Notes: a model not told the origin generated them from the letters alone. A stretch of DNA of 12,203 nt from JBBRLA01 sp038231615 (GCA_038231615.1 JBBRLA010000214.1:1-12203); one strand, 5' to 3'; positions 1 to 7,511 are shown, counted from the first letter of the stretch. Translations and numbers: made by a program.

Positions 1-109
1 CACGGCCAACCAGGCCACCCCCACCTGCACCCCCGCAGCCGGCGAGGGGCAGCGCGTCCCCCAGCCCCATTAGCCTGGAGTCAAGAACCCCATCGAGCAC
101 CGGGTCCTG

Positions 110-1183
110 GTGGTGCGCGAGAACAAGACTTATGACGGCCTGCTCGGCGATCTGACCACCGGGCGGGGGCGGTCGGACCTGGTCCTCTTTGGCCAGAAGA
201 ACACGCCCAATCTGCACGCCCTGGCCACGGCCTTCACCAACCTGGACAACTTCTACGCCAACGCCGACGCGTCGATCCAGGGACACGAATGGACCACCAG
301 CGCCATGTCCAACGACCTGACGGAGAAGTCGTGGTTCACCACCTGGGGCCGGGGCTCACGTCCCGAGAGCATGTTCGGCGGCAGCCCCAGCGCGGAGTAC
401 GCGACCCGAGGCGGCGGAGGATCGATGTTCGAGGCGCTGGATCGGGCACAGGTCAGCTACCACAATTATGGCGAGCTGGTGAACAGCTCGAACGCCAAGA
501 CCAAGTTCGACCCGATGTATCCCGGGGTGCTCTTCAACCTCAACGAGACCGACCGCAACCGCGCCGACTACATCGTGTCGCGGCTGACCGATCCGACCGT
601 CGAGCTGGAGCGTTTTCATTACATCCTTTTTCCGCGGGACCACACCTTCGGCACCTCGCCGGGGAAAGAGACGCCGCAGTCGATGGTCGCCGACAATGAT
701 GACGGGTTGGGCCGCTTCATCGATGGGCTCTCACACTCGCCTTACTGGGGGCAGTCGATCGTCTTCGTGATCGAGGACGACCCCGCCGACGGGGCCGATC
801 ATGTGGATCAACACCGCTCGATCTGCCTTTTGATCAGCCCGTGGGTGAAGCGCGGCTACATAAGCGGCGTGAACCAGGATGACCCGAGCCTGTGGCGGAC
901 GATCGGGCTGCTTCTGGGGCTTTCGCCGATAAACACGCTGATGGCCCAGGGCGCCGGAATGTACGACGCCTTCACCACGGAGCCCGACTTCACCCCTTTC
1001 ACCGCGCTCCCGCGTCAGACGCCGATGGCACTGAACCCACGGGATGCGCCCCTGGCAGGAGAGTCCCTGGGCATCGACTTCAGCCGGCCGGACACGGCCC
1101 CCCTGGGCCGCATCCTGTGGCGGGCAGTGCGCGGCGTCGAGCCGCCCTATGGCACATCCGTCCTCCCCCCCGACAACGACTGA
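110..1183 (+). CDS. Phosphoesterase-family protein, alkaline-phosphatase fold, 5' end probably interrupted
   Basis: Likely a phosphoesterase of the family that includes phospholipase C and acid phosphatases (alkaline-phosphatase-like fold). The start of the domain shows VRENKTYDGLLGDL, the metal/nucleophile segment. Near the C-terminus EDDPADGADHVDQHR, followed by SPWVKRGYIS, matches the metal-binding end of the family. The first in-frame start is GTG at 110, but this falls inside the conserved first strand: codons 74-109 read PGVKNPIEHRVLV, which is typical family sequence, and are preceded by TAG at 71-73 in the same frame. Codons 2-70 upstream of that TAG are also open. A GTG-110 product would have no signal peptide and an incomplete core strand. 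So the gene is either a nonsense-interrupted copy or carries a sequence error. Substrate cannot be told. Family assignment is firm; functionality is doubtful. Confidence 0.75.
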   Translation: MVRENKTYDGLLGDLTTGRGRSDLVLFGQKNTPNLHALATAFTNLDNFYANADASIQGHEWTTSAMSNDLTEKSWFTTWGRGSRPESMFGGSPSAEYATRGGGGSMFEALDRAQVSYHNYGELVNSSNAKTKFDPMYPGVLFNLNETDRNRADYIVSRLTDPTVELERFHYILFPRDHTFGTSPGKETPQSMVADNDDGLGRFIDGLSHSPYWGQSIVFVIEDDPADGADHVDQHRSICLLISPWVKRGYISGVNQDDPSLWRTIGLLLGLSPINTLMAQGAGMYDAFTTEPDFTPFTALPRQTPMALNPRDAPLAGESLGIDFSRPDTAPLGRILWRAVRGVEPPYGTSVLPPDND

Positions 1184-1206
1184 AAGAAGCCCCTGGACCG
1201 GGCAGC

Positions 1207-1281
1207 TTTGGGCGTACGTCCTCGCTTCCTCGGTCACGTACAGTAGTACGCTCCCTCAGTCGTTGCGGGCGTGCGCCCAAA
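1207..1281. repeat. Nested extragenic palindrome
   Basis: Outer arms TTTGGGCGTACG (1207-1218) and CGTGCGCCCAAA (1270-1281) pair with one G:T wobble. In the centre CGTAC-AGTA-GTACG (1237-1250) is a perfect inner hairpin, flanked by GGTCA on the left and CTCCC on the right. The layout resembles extragenic palindromic repeats dispersed in bacterial genomes. Only one copy lies in the window, so repetition is not shown here. Confidence 0.5.
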
Positions 1282-1308
1282 TCTGCTCCGGCCAGGTGCT
1301 TCTTTCTC

Positions 1309-1407
1309 AAATGGCTCTTCATCCTTAACACTACTGCGTTGATTTCCACGTTTCTCCGTCGAGAAGCATGAATCAGATGACGCAGTCGTGTTAAATGGAT
1401 CTTCATC
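1309..1407. repeat. Long inverted repeat bracketed by an imperfect direct repeat
   Basis: Arms 1325-1339 (TTAACACTACTGCGT) and 1380-1394 (ACGCAGTCGTGTTAA) are inverted with 14 of 15 matches and a 40-nt interior. The pairing can extend inward through TGATT and AATCA with a small bulge. The outside is flanked by AAATGG-C/A-TCTTCATC at 1309-1323 and 1393-1407, a direct repeat with 14 of 15 matches that overlaps the right arm by two bases. Inverted ends between direct repeats recall a miniature mobile element or its scar, but no transposase is present. Confidence 0.45.
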
Positions 1408-1438
1408 AACTTGACGCTGTATAAAGAGCATACTGAGA

Positions 1439-2626
1439 ATGCCTTCGAACTCGTTGCCCTTTCTTGCAAGCATCCGCTCGCTGCCCCGTGCTGCTTGGAT
1501 CTTGTTCTTCGGCACCTTCTTGAACCGTTTCGGCACGTTCGTCATGCCCTTTCTGGTGCTTTACTTGATCCGGCGGGGCTATTCGATCGGGCAGGCGGGT
1601 GCCGCCGTGGGCACCTACGGCGTCGGGCACTTGGCCGCATCCTTCTTGGGCGGGCACCTGGCCGACCGGCTGGGGCGGCGACAGACCATCATGCTCTCGA
1701 TGTTCTCGTCCGCCGGGTCGATGCTGCTGCTCTCGCAGGCGGATCGGCTGCCGGCGATCTTTGCGTTGACCTTCCTTGCAGGCCTCTGCGCAGAGTTGTA
1801 CCGGCCCGCCAGCAGCGCCCTTCTGACCGACCTGTGCCCACCGGGGCAGCAGGCCACCGCATGGGCCCTGTACCGCCTGGCGATCAACCTCGGCTTCGCC
1901 GCCGGCCCGGCCACCGCGGGCTTCCTTTCGCAACGCTCTTTCTTCCTGCTCTTCGCCGGGGACGCGGCCACCTCGGTACTCTTCGGCCTGGTCGCCTGGC
2001 TGGCACTGCCCATCATCGAGGGCCACCCCAGAGTGAAAGAGGAATCGATCACCCAGGGATACGCCGCAGTGCTCGGCGACCGGCGCTTCGTGGCTTTCCT
2101 GATTGCTTCTTTGGGGGTGGTGCTGGTGGACTTTCAGATGGGCGCGGCCCTGCCCCTTCATGTACAGCGGGCCGGCTTCTCCGGCGCCACGTACGGCAAC
2201 CTGATCGCCATCAACGGCATCCTCATCGTCCTTTTTGAACTGGCGGTCACCGCGGTGACCCGGCGGCTGCCGCCGCGCTGGATGCTGGCGCTGGGTTTTC
2301 TCCTGTCCGGCTGCGGCTTCGCCCTGACTGGCGTCTCGTTCACCGTGCCAGCGCTGGCCGCCACGGTGGTCATCTGGACGTTTGGCGAGATGATCAGCTC
2401 CCCGATGGCCGGGACGTATATCTCCAGCCTGGCGCCGTCACACCTGCGCGGGCGTTACATGGGGCTGTGGAGCGCCACCTGGTCGATCGGGATGATGCTC
2501 GGCCCCTGGCTCGGGGCACTGATCTTCGCGAAAAACCCCACCCTGCTCTGGGACCTCTGCGGGGGGCTGGGGGCCCTGTCGGCCTTGCTGGTGCTGCTGG
2601 CCATGGGAGGACCGCGGCGTCCTTGA
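1439..2626 (+). CDS. MFS transporter, drug-exporter type (MdtH-like)
   Basis: A 395-residue major facilitator superfamily protein in the inner membrane, probably a proton-coupled exporter. It shows about twelve hydrophobic segments with a short central loop near residues 190-210. The MFS signature motif A lies between helices 2 and 3 (GHLADRLGRR, residues 72-81). The N-terminal LNRFGTFVMPFL (28-39) is typical of the MdtH/YdeE-like drug-efflux branch. The ATG at 1439 gives the usual short cytoplasmic lead before helix 1; no strong ribosome-binding site precedes it. The TGA stop lies only 30 bp before the next gene's ATG on the same strand, so the two may be co-transcribed. The substrate cannot be read from sequence. 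Confidence 0.88.
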   Translation: MPSNSLPFLASIRSLPRAAWILFFGTFLNRFGTFVMPFLVLYLIRRGYSIGQAGAAVGTYGVGHLAASFLGGHLADRLGRRQTIMLSMFSSAGSMLLLSQADRLPAIFALTFLAGLCAELYRPASSALLTDLCPPGQQATAWALYRLAINLGFAAGPATAGFLSQRSFFLLFAGDAATSVLFGLVAWLALPIIEGHPRVKEESITQGYAAVLGDRRFVAFLIASLGVVLVDFQMGAALPLHVQRAGFSGATYGNLIAINGILIVLFELAVTAVTRRLPPRWMLALGFLLSGCGFALTGVSFTVPALAATVVIWTFGEMISSPMAGTYISSLAPSHLRGRYMGLWSATWSIGMMLGPWLGALIFAKNPTLLWDLCGGLGALSALLVLLAMGGPRRP

Positions 2627-2656
2627 CACCGGCGCACCTGCTATCCTGTGGGTCCC

Positions 2657-3439
2657 ATGCCGCCCGCAAAGACGCGCTTGTTCGTAGGCCGGCCCGCCCT
2701 GTTGGCTTTGGCTTTGGCCTTTGGGGGGGTCCTGCTGAGCCCTGTTGTCGCAGACGCACATGCTCAGTTCGCCGTGGCGACCATCAACCGGTACACCAGG
2801 CTGGCGCTTTTGCCCCATGGGCAGGTCCGGCTTCTGTACACGGTGATGGTCGGCGACATCCCGGCTTTCGAGATGCTCCGCCGCGCCGATGTGGATGACG
2901 ACGGCCACGTCAGTCAGACAGAAGGGGCGGCAATGACCGCCAAGGTCCGCGAGCGGGTACAGAAGGGTGTGGAGCTACAGATCGACGGCCAGCCGGTCCC
3001 CCTGTCCTTCGAGGAGCCGACCTGGACGGCCCCGGATGACGCGGTGTCGCTGCGGTCGTTCTCGATCGACCTGAGCGCGCTCATCTCGCTGCCCCCGCTG
3101 TCGGAGAACCGGCTCCGCTATGACGATCACGCGCAGCTTGATCCGGTGGGCGAGGTGGAGGTCGTCATCGAGAACAGCATCGGCACGGCCCTTTCGGAGG
3201 TGTACCAGGGGGCGCAGCGGCTGCCCGGTGACCCGGCGGTGCGCCTGCGCTTTCAGTTCTTTGGGCCAGTGCCGTCTTCCCTCACGGATCGTTCGGTGAC
3301 CTTGCGCTTCCAGGCAAAAGTCCCCCCGCGCCGGTCGTGGCCCTCGGGCCTTCTGGCCACGGGGGCTACCGGGGGGCTTCTGGCCGTTGTTTGGTTCTGG
3401 CAGAGACGAAGGCGCGCCCGGGGGATTATCGGAGGATGA
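2657..3439 (+). CDS. Membrane-anchored periplasmic protein, like the NicO/RcnA N-terminal domain, with EF-hand loop
   Basis: A 260-residue envelope protein. Residues 1-35 form a signal peptide or N-anchor (hydrophobic core, then DAHA). The start of the mature part, FAVATINRYTRLAL, and DIPAFEMLRRADVDDDG resemble the soluble periplasmic domain found in front of NicO/RcnA-like nickel/cobalt transporters and related fusions. A textbook EF-hand calcium loop covers residues 78-89 (D78, D80, D82, G83, V85, E89). A single C-terminal helix (about 231-250) followed by RRRRAR would leave the domain outside. The polytopic transporter usually fused to or next to this domain is absent; the upstream neighbour is an MFS exporter 30 bp away. 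ATG 2657 is chosen over in-frame GTG 2648; neither has a clear ribosome-binding site. Its 3' end overlaps the convergent gene by 14 bp. Role inferred: metal sensing or delivery, low certainty. Confidence 0.65.
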   Translation: MPPAKTRLFVGRPALLALALAFGGVLLSPVVADAHAQFAVATINRYTRLALLPHGQVRLLYTVMVGDIPAFEMLRRADVDDDGHVSQTEGAAMTAKVRERVQKGVELQIDGQPVPLSFEEPTWTAPDDAVSLRSFSIDLSALISLPPLSENRLRYDDHAQLDPVGEVEVVIENSIGTALSEVYQGAQRLPGDPAVRLRFQFFGPVPSSLTDRSVTLRFQAKVPPRRSWPSGLLATGATGGLLAVVWFWQRRRRARGIIGG

Positions 3440-5120
3440 ACGGATAGCTCAGGGTCTGGGGGTCGCCGGTAAACTCGGAGAAGCGCGCCGACCTGACCGC
3501 CTTGGCCACGCAGTCGGCCGCCGGGTCTCCGCTCTTTCCGGGCACGGACGCATCGCTGATCTTGCCGTTTTTGCCGATCGTCAGCTTGACGATGTAGGTC
3601 CCCGGGGTCTTGCACCCCTGGACCGCACTGCTCACGCCCTTGAGGCCGGACTTGATCATGTCCATGCTGAGCTGCTCGGGGGCATCCTTCTTGGCTGCTT
3701 CCGCCTTGGGCTTGCCGCCACCACCGGGAGACGCGCTGTCGAGCAGGGTCTCCAGGTCGTCCTTGGGCTTGACCACCTTGGGCTTCTTCGGCGTCTCGAC
3801 CTGGGCTTCGACCTTGGGCTGCACGGGCGGGGTCCCGGGCTCCTTGTCCTTGGTAGAATTGGCCTTGGGGCCCTTGTCCCGATCGCCGCGGGTGTGGTGC
3901 TTCTTCTCGCCAGGGTCGACGGCGGGAGTGGGGTTGTTCGGCTCCTTGGGCGACGTCTTGCCGACGCCGGGGTTCTCCGTGGGGCCGGGTAAAGCCCCCT
4001 TCTCGGGAGGGGTCCCTGGATGAGCATTCTGCGCCACGGGGTCCACCACGGGTAAGGTAGTGCCCTGCGTGGGTATCTGGGGGGCCTGCGTGGGGGTCTT
4101 CAGTACCGATACCAGGAGGATGATCATGCCGACCAACATGGCCCCGCCCAGGCCCACCACGCCCCACACCCATTTCGGCATGCCCTGCGGCTCGGCCGAC
4201 GGCAAGAGGACCGACGGAGCGACCGCCGAGAACATCGGGGCGTCATTCGGCAGGGGAAGTTCGTCGGGCTTGTTGGCGTTGCCCATCGAGAAGCTGTTCG
4301 CCGAAAGGGTCTGGGCCGCCATCTGGCGGATGTCAATGAGGCCGGAACCCTCGGACTGGGAGTTGGCATACCCCGGCTTGGGTTGCGACGACGGCCCCCC
4401 CCCGGTGGCCAGGGCCTGAAGGTTGTTCAGGGAGAAGAGCACGGAGTTCTCGCTCCGGGCGCCCGTCATCGGCCGGATGTCCGCGCCCGCGGACAGGGCG
4501 GCGTCATCCGGCGAAGGTCGCGAACGGCCCGAGGAGGCCGGCGGCGCATACTCGTCCGTGTGGGTGCTGGCCATGATGGTGGCGGCGTTCGGTGCGGACG
4601 TGCGCACATGCTCGCTGACCGGCGCCGCGCTGTTGAAGAGGTCGGCGCTCGGGGCCGGCTCCTCTTCCCTGGAGGCCTGGTTGAACAGGTCGGCGGAGTT
4701 CGACCGGCGGGTCGCCTGGTCGTCGGTGTTGTTCTGGGGCGGCGCGCTCAGATCGCGGAATTCGTCGATCTGGGCCAGCTTCAACCAGTCGTCGAAGCCC
4801 TCCCGCCATGCGTAGGTCTCGTTGTCGATCTGTCCGCCGCGAAATTTCTCCCGGACTTCCTCGACGGTCATGGGGCCGACCTGCTCGCGGTCGATGACCA
4901 GGTGCCAGACTGCCGCGGGCTGCTCTTGGGCGATCGTCCCCGGGTCCTGTCCGGCAGCAACCCCATCAGCCACGGCCTGCGCCGCCGCCGCTTCACCAGG
5001 AGTGCCTTTGACCACAATGATGTGGCTACACTTCTTGCACCGGATCTTGAAGACCTTGCCGACGACCTTTTCGTCGGCAATCGAGTACTTGGTGGCGCAG
5101 TTGTCGCAAACGATTTTCAT
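3426..5120 (-). CDS. GltJ/AgmX-like protein: zinc ribbon, GYF domain, membrane helix, TonB-like C-terminus
   Basis: A 564-residue inner-membrane protein spanning to the periplasm. Residues 1-39 are an MJ0042-type zinc ribbon (C5, C8, C28, C31). Residues 72-118 are a GYF_2 domain (WHLVIDREQVGPMTVEE ... WREGFDDWLKL). A long Ser/Pro-rich stretch to about 310 is probably disordered cytosolic linker. The single transmembrane helix is at about 314-338, followed by a Pro/Lys-rich periplasmic spacer and a TonB-like AgmX/PglI C-terminal domain (about 486-564, ending YPFILR). This order is that of myxobacterial GltJ (AgmX), the inner-membrane part of the gliding machine, but relatives occur in non-gliding deltaproteobacteria, so motility is not proven. 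A ribosome-binding site GAGGGGA (5131-5137) and a promoter with perfect TATAAT support start and independent expression. Confidence 0.8.
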   Translation of the reverse strand: MKIVCDNCATKYSIADEKVVGKVFKIRCKKCSHIIVVKGTPGEAAAAQAVADGVAAGQDPGTIAQEQPAAVWHLVIDREQVGPMTVEEVREKFRGGQIDNETYAWREGFDDWLKLAQIDEFRDLSAPPQNNTDDQATRRSNSADLFNQASREEEPAPSADLFNSAAPVSEHVRTSAPNAATIMASTHTDEYAPPASSGRSRPSPDDAALSAGADIRPMTGARSENSVLFSLNNLQALATGGGPSSQPKPGYANSQSEGSGLIDIRQMAAQTLSANSFSMGNANKPDELPLPNDAPMFSAVAPSVLLPSAEPQGMPKWVWGVVGLGGAMLVGMIILLVSVLKTPTQAPQIPTQGTTLPVVDPVAQNAHPGTPPEKGALPGPTENPGVGKTSPKEPNNPTPAVDPGEKKHHTRGDRDKGPKANSTKDKEPGTPPVQPKVEAQVETPKKPKVVKPKDDLETLLDSASPGGGGKPKAEAAKKDAPEQLSMDMIKSGLKGVSSAVQGCKTPGTYIVKLTIGKNGKISDASVPGKSGDPAADCVAKAVRSARFSEFTGDPQTLSYPFILR

Positions 5121-5158
5121 GTGCAGATCTTCCCCTCTATGGGCGCTGGGGAGGTAAC

Positions 5159-5199
5159 CATTGATCGCGGTTCATTGATCGCGAAGCGCCGCGGTTCAT
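5159..5199. repeat. Short direct repeats in the leader of the GltJ/AgmX-like gene
   Basis: CATTGATCGCG occurs exactly at 5159-5169 and 5173-5183 (14 bp apart). CGCGGTTCAT occurs exactly at 5166-5175 and 5190-5199 (24 bp apart). They lie just downstream of the predicted transcription start, where a repressor operator could sit. No regulator is identified, and small tandem duplication would explain them equally well. Confidence 0.45.
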
Positions 5200-5209
5200 C
5201 GGACCTTGA

Positions 5210-5239
5210 ATTATAGGGGTCATCCGGGTGGCGGGGCAA
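5210..5239 (-). promoter_or_regulatory. Sigma-70-type promoter of the GltJ/AgmX-like gene
   Basis: On the minus strand TTGCCC (5234-5239, 4 of 6) is followed by an 18-bp spacer and a perfect TATAAT (5210-5215). Transcription would begin near 5203, giving a leader of about 80 nt before the ATG at 5120. That leader contains the short direct repeats annotated separately. Confidence 0.55.
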
Positions 5240-5278
5240 GCCTGCCGTGCCTCGCGGGGCCTGGGCTGGTCCACGGGG

Positions 5279-6589
5279 CTATCGAAAGGGGTTTTTCAGC
5301 ATGATGGTTTCGACCCGGCCGGGGCCCACGGAAATCAGGTAGCAGTCGATTCCCAGGAGGGCCTCGATGCGGCTCACATAGCGACGTGCGCCCGCGGGCA
5401 GGTCATCCACGTCCCGAACGTCGCGGAGTTCGGGTTCCCAGCCGTCCAGTTCCTCGTAGACCGGGGTGGCCCGGGCGATGTCGTCGGGATCCATCGGCAG
5501 TTCGTCGCGGACATCGATGCCGAGCGCCCCTCCCGGGCTGGGGGCGATCTTGTAGCCGACGCAGATCTTGACCCGCTTGTGCCCCGAAAGGACATCCAGC
5601 TTGGTCAGGGCCAGCCCGGCCAGGCCGTTCCAGCGGACCGCCAGGCGCAGTCCGGCGACGTCGAGCCAGCCGCAGCGACGGGGACGCCCAGTGGTCGCGC
5701 CGAATTCGGCGCCGGCCTCGCGCAGGCGGGCCCCGACTTCCCCTTCCATCTCGGTGGGGAAGGGACCCGCGCCGACCCGGGTGGTGTAGGCCTTGGCAAT
5801 GCCGATGACCGCTGTGATGTGGGTGGGCCCTACGCCGCAACTGGCGCAGGCGCCCCCGGCCAGCGTGGTCGAGGAGGTCACGTAGGGGTAGGTCCCGTGG
5901 TCGATGTCCAAAAGCGCCCCTTGCGCCCCTTCGAAGAGGAGGTGCTGGCCGCGCTTCATCTCGTCGTGCAGCACCCGGGTGGCGTCCTTTATCGAGCGGG
6001 AGAGCGCCTCGCCGTAACGGAGGTATTGCTCCGTCACGGCATTCAGGTCCGGCACCTGGCCGCCAAGCTGGGTGAGGACCGGAGCGGCCTCTTCCATTTG
6101 CTGCCCGATGCGCGCCTTCAGGCGCTGTGGATGGAGCAGATCGCCCATGCGCACCCCGCGCCGGGCCATCTTGGCCTCATAGGCCGGTCCAATGCCCCGC
6201 TTGGTCGTGCCCAGGGCGCCGCTGCCGGCCTCCCTGAGCCGATCGATCTCTTTGTGGTGGGGCAGGATCACGTGGGCGTGGTCCCCGATGATCAGGTCCT
6301 TGTCGTCGGTGAGCAGGTCCCGGGCCCGCAGGGAATGGATTTCCTCCAGCAAGGTCGCCGGGTCGATGACCATCCCGTCGGCCAGGACGCAGCGCCTGCC
6401 ACGACCGCGCAGCACGCCCGAGGGGATGAGGTGCGTGACCAGCTTCTGCCCATCCACCACCAGGGTGTGGCCGGCGTTGGCCCCGCCACCGAAGCGGATG
6501 ACGACATCCGCAAACTCGGTGTAGAGATCGACGACCTTGCCTTTGCCTTCATCGCCCCACTGGGCGCCGACGATTACGACGTTTGCCAT
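5279..6589 (-). CDS. purA: Adenylosuccinate synthetase (EC 6.3.4.4)
   Basis: Cytosolic enzyme joining IMP and aspartate with GTP hydrolysis to give adenylosuccinate, the first committed step from IMP to AMP. The 436 residues are the usual bacterial length. Seen in order: the GTP-binding loop WGDEGKGK (11-18) with catalytic D13; GGGANAGHT with catalytic H41; GTTKRGIGPAY, the IMP-binding region; FEGAQGALLDIDHGTYPYVTSS; GVGPTHI; TTGRPRRCGWLD; and LTKLDVLSG near the nucleotide-base site. All key motifs look intact. ATG 6589 is the family start; no strong ribosome-binding site precedes it. The gene follows the sigma-partner gene by 97 bp on the same strand, so read-through is possible; a lone TAGAAT box (6611-6616) in that gap has no convincing -35. 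Confidence 0.97.
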   Translation of the reverse strand: MANVVIVGAQWGDEGKGKVVDLYTEFADVVIRFGGGANAGHTLVVDGQKLVTHLIPSGVLRGRGRRCVLADGMVIDPATLLEEIHSLRARDLLTDDKDLIIGDHAHVILPHHKEIDRLREAGSGALGTTKRGIGPAYEAKMARRGVRMGDLLHPQRLKARIGQQMEEAAPVLTQLGGQVPDLNAVTEQYLRYGEALSRSIKDATRVLHDEMKRGQHLLFEGAQGALLDIDHGTYPYVTSSTTLAGGACASCGVGPTHITAVIGIAKAYTTRVGAGPFPTEMEGEVGARLREAGAEFGATTGRPRRCGWLDVAGLRLAVRWNGLAGLALTKLDVLSGHKRVKICVGYKIAPSPGGALGIDVRDELPMDPDDIARATPVYEELDGWEPELRDVRDVDDLPAGARRYVSRIEALLGIDCYLISVGPGRVETIMLKNPFR

Positions 6590-6686
6590 GGAAGAGCACG
6601 ACCAGGGGACATTCTACCTCGCAGGAAACGTCTCACCGTAGGCCATCCTCGGCCCGTACGCAAGCGCGGGATTTCACGATGTTGCG

Positions 6687-7511
6687 CTACGCGCAATCGA
6701 CGATGATTTTGACGACCTCACCGGTGGAGGGTACTACCCTTAACTCGTAGTGACCACCGGGAAGATCGGCAAACACGACGGCAGGGTTGGCATCGTTCGA
6801 TGGCAGGAGTGCGCGCTGGGCGATCTCGGTGGGCCCGTTGTACAGGTGGACCTGGGCACAAAGGGGCTGCTGACGTTCTTTGCCGGAGAGGGCCAGGTTC
6901 AGTCGATTGGCAGTGCCGGCCGCGCCGGTGCACCACACCCGTAGGGAGATGAAACGGAAACCAAAGGGGTGGGTGAAGTGAAATGCGCCATTTTCGTCCG
7001 CCCCGTCACAGGGTTCGGAGCCATGAAGGAAGAAGAGCGTTCCCTGGATAAAATGAAAGACATAGCGGGCCCTGGCTTCGGCCCCTGCTTGGGCTTTGGC
7101 GTCGGCCTCTGCGGCGGGGGCTGCTTCAGGTTCTCCGAGACTGGCTTCGGCCAGGGCGGACTTGAGGAGTACGACCTTCTCCCGGACGGAATCCTCCGCG
7201 AGAAGTCGCTTCTCGAAGGCCGCATGTGCCTGGGAGTCCAGGGAGCCGTCGATATACCCGAGGAGGCTATCATCAAGGGCGGCATCTGATTGGGGGGAGG
7301 TTTGTGGGGAGTGGAAGGAGGAAGGGAGACGCTGGGAGGGCTGCGGGGGGCGACCCTGGGACCTGACTGGTGCGGCGCCTGCGGCGCTTCGTGCAACCGC
7401 GGCGCCTGCGGCGCTTCGCGATTGGAGACTTCTTTTGATGGCCGCATCCAGTGCGTCCCGACCGTCCGTAGTAGAAATGGCACCATTCTTGCTGGCGGTT
7501 CCAGTAGGCAT
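6687..7511 (-). CDS. ECF-sigma partner protein, anti-sigma-like N-terminal segment, no membrane helix
   Basis: A 274-residue protein of unrecognised family. Residues 80-120 (DDSLLGYIDGSLDSQAHAAF and following) resemble the helical segment at the start of zinc-finger-type anti-sigma factors, but lack the His/Cys zinc residues. Residues 1-75 are low complexity (Ala, Ser, Pro, Gln). After an Ala-rich linker (about 120-148), the C-terminal half is Phe/Val-rich and looks like a beta-sandwich, ending PGGHYELRVVPSTGEVVKI. No clear transmembrane helix is seen, so a classic membrane-bound anti-sigma seems unlikely. The ATG abuts the sigma-factor stop (TGAATG), with AGGAGG 5 nt upstream (7517-7522), so the two are translationally coupled. 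Role as a sigma modulator is inferred from position and the short N-terminal likeness only. Confidence 0.6.
   Translation of the reverse strand: MPTGTASKNGAISTTDGRDALDAAIKRSLQSRSAAGAAVARSAAGAAPVRSQGRPPQPSQRLPSSFHSPQTSPQSDAALDDSLLGYIDGSLDSQAHAAFEKRLLAEDSVREKVVLLKSALAEASLGEPEAAPAAEADAKAQAGAEARARYVFHFIQGTLFFLHGSEPCDGADENGAFHFTHPFGFRFISLRVWCTGAAGTANRLNLALSGKERQQPLCAQVHLYNGPTEIAQRALLPSNDANPAVVFADLPGGHYELRVVPSTGEVVKIIVDCA
7372..7418. repeat. In-frame 27-bp tandem duplication
   Basis: A 20-bp GC-rich unit recurs exactly at 7372-7391 and 7399-7418, a 27-bp period or nine codons. It encodes RSAAGAA twice in the low-complexity N-terminal part of the sigma-partner protein. Replication slippage would explain it and keeps the frame. 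Confidence 0.6.

Larger units (their letters stand above)
1184..1438. other. Gene-free interval holding palindromic elements
   Basis: No credible gene is seen between the phosphoesterase and the MFS exporter. The first part (1207-1281) is a nested palindrome; the second (1309-1407) is a long inverted repeat flanked by an imperfect direct repeat. Base composition is noticeably more AT-rich after about 1300 than in the flanking genes. A TATAAA box at 1420-1425 could serve the MFS gene, but no good -35 is seen at 16-18 bp, so no promoter is called. No T-tract follows either hairpin, so an intrinsic terminator is not supported. Confidence 0.6.

Noticed and set aside
2623..2647. TTGACA (2623-2628) with TATCCT (2642-2647) as a promoter for the EF-hand protein gene
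   Set aside because: The spacer is only 13 bp, too short for a sigma-70 promoter, and no -10 box appears at 16-18 bp.
3253..4173. Long open frames opposite or beside the GltJ/AgmX-like gene, and similar frames over purA and the coiled-coil gene
   Set aside because: They are side effects of high GC: Arg/Pro/Gly-rich compositions without recognisable domains, wholly overlapping well-supported genes.
7372..7418. CRISPR-like repeat
   Set aside because: Only two units, no unique spacers of proper length, and the repeat keeps the reading frame of a coding sequence.
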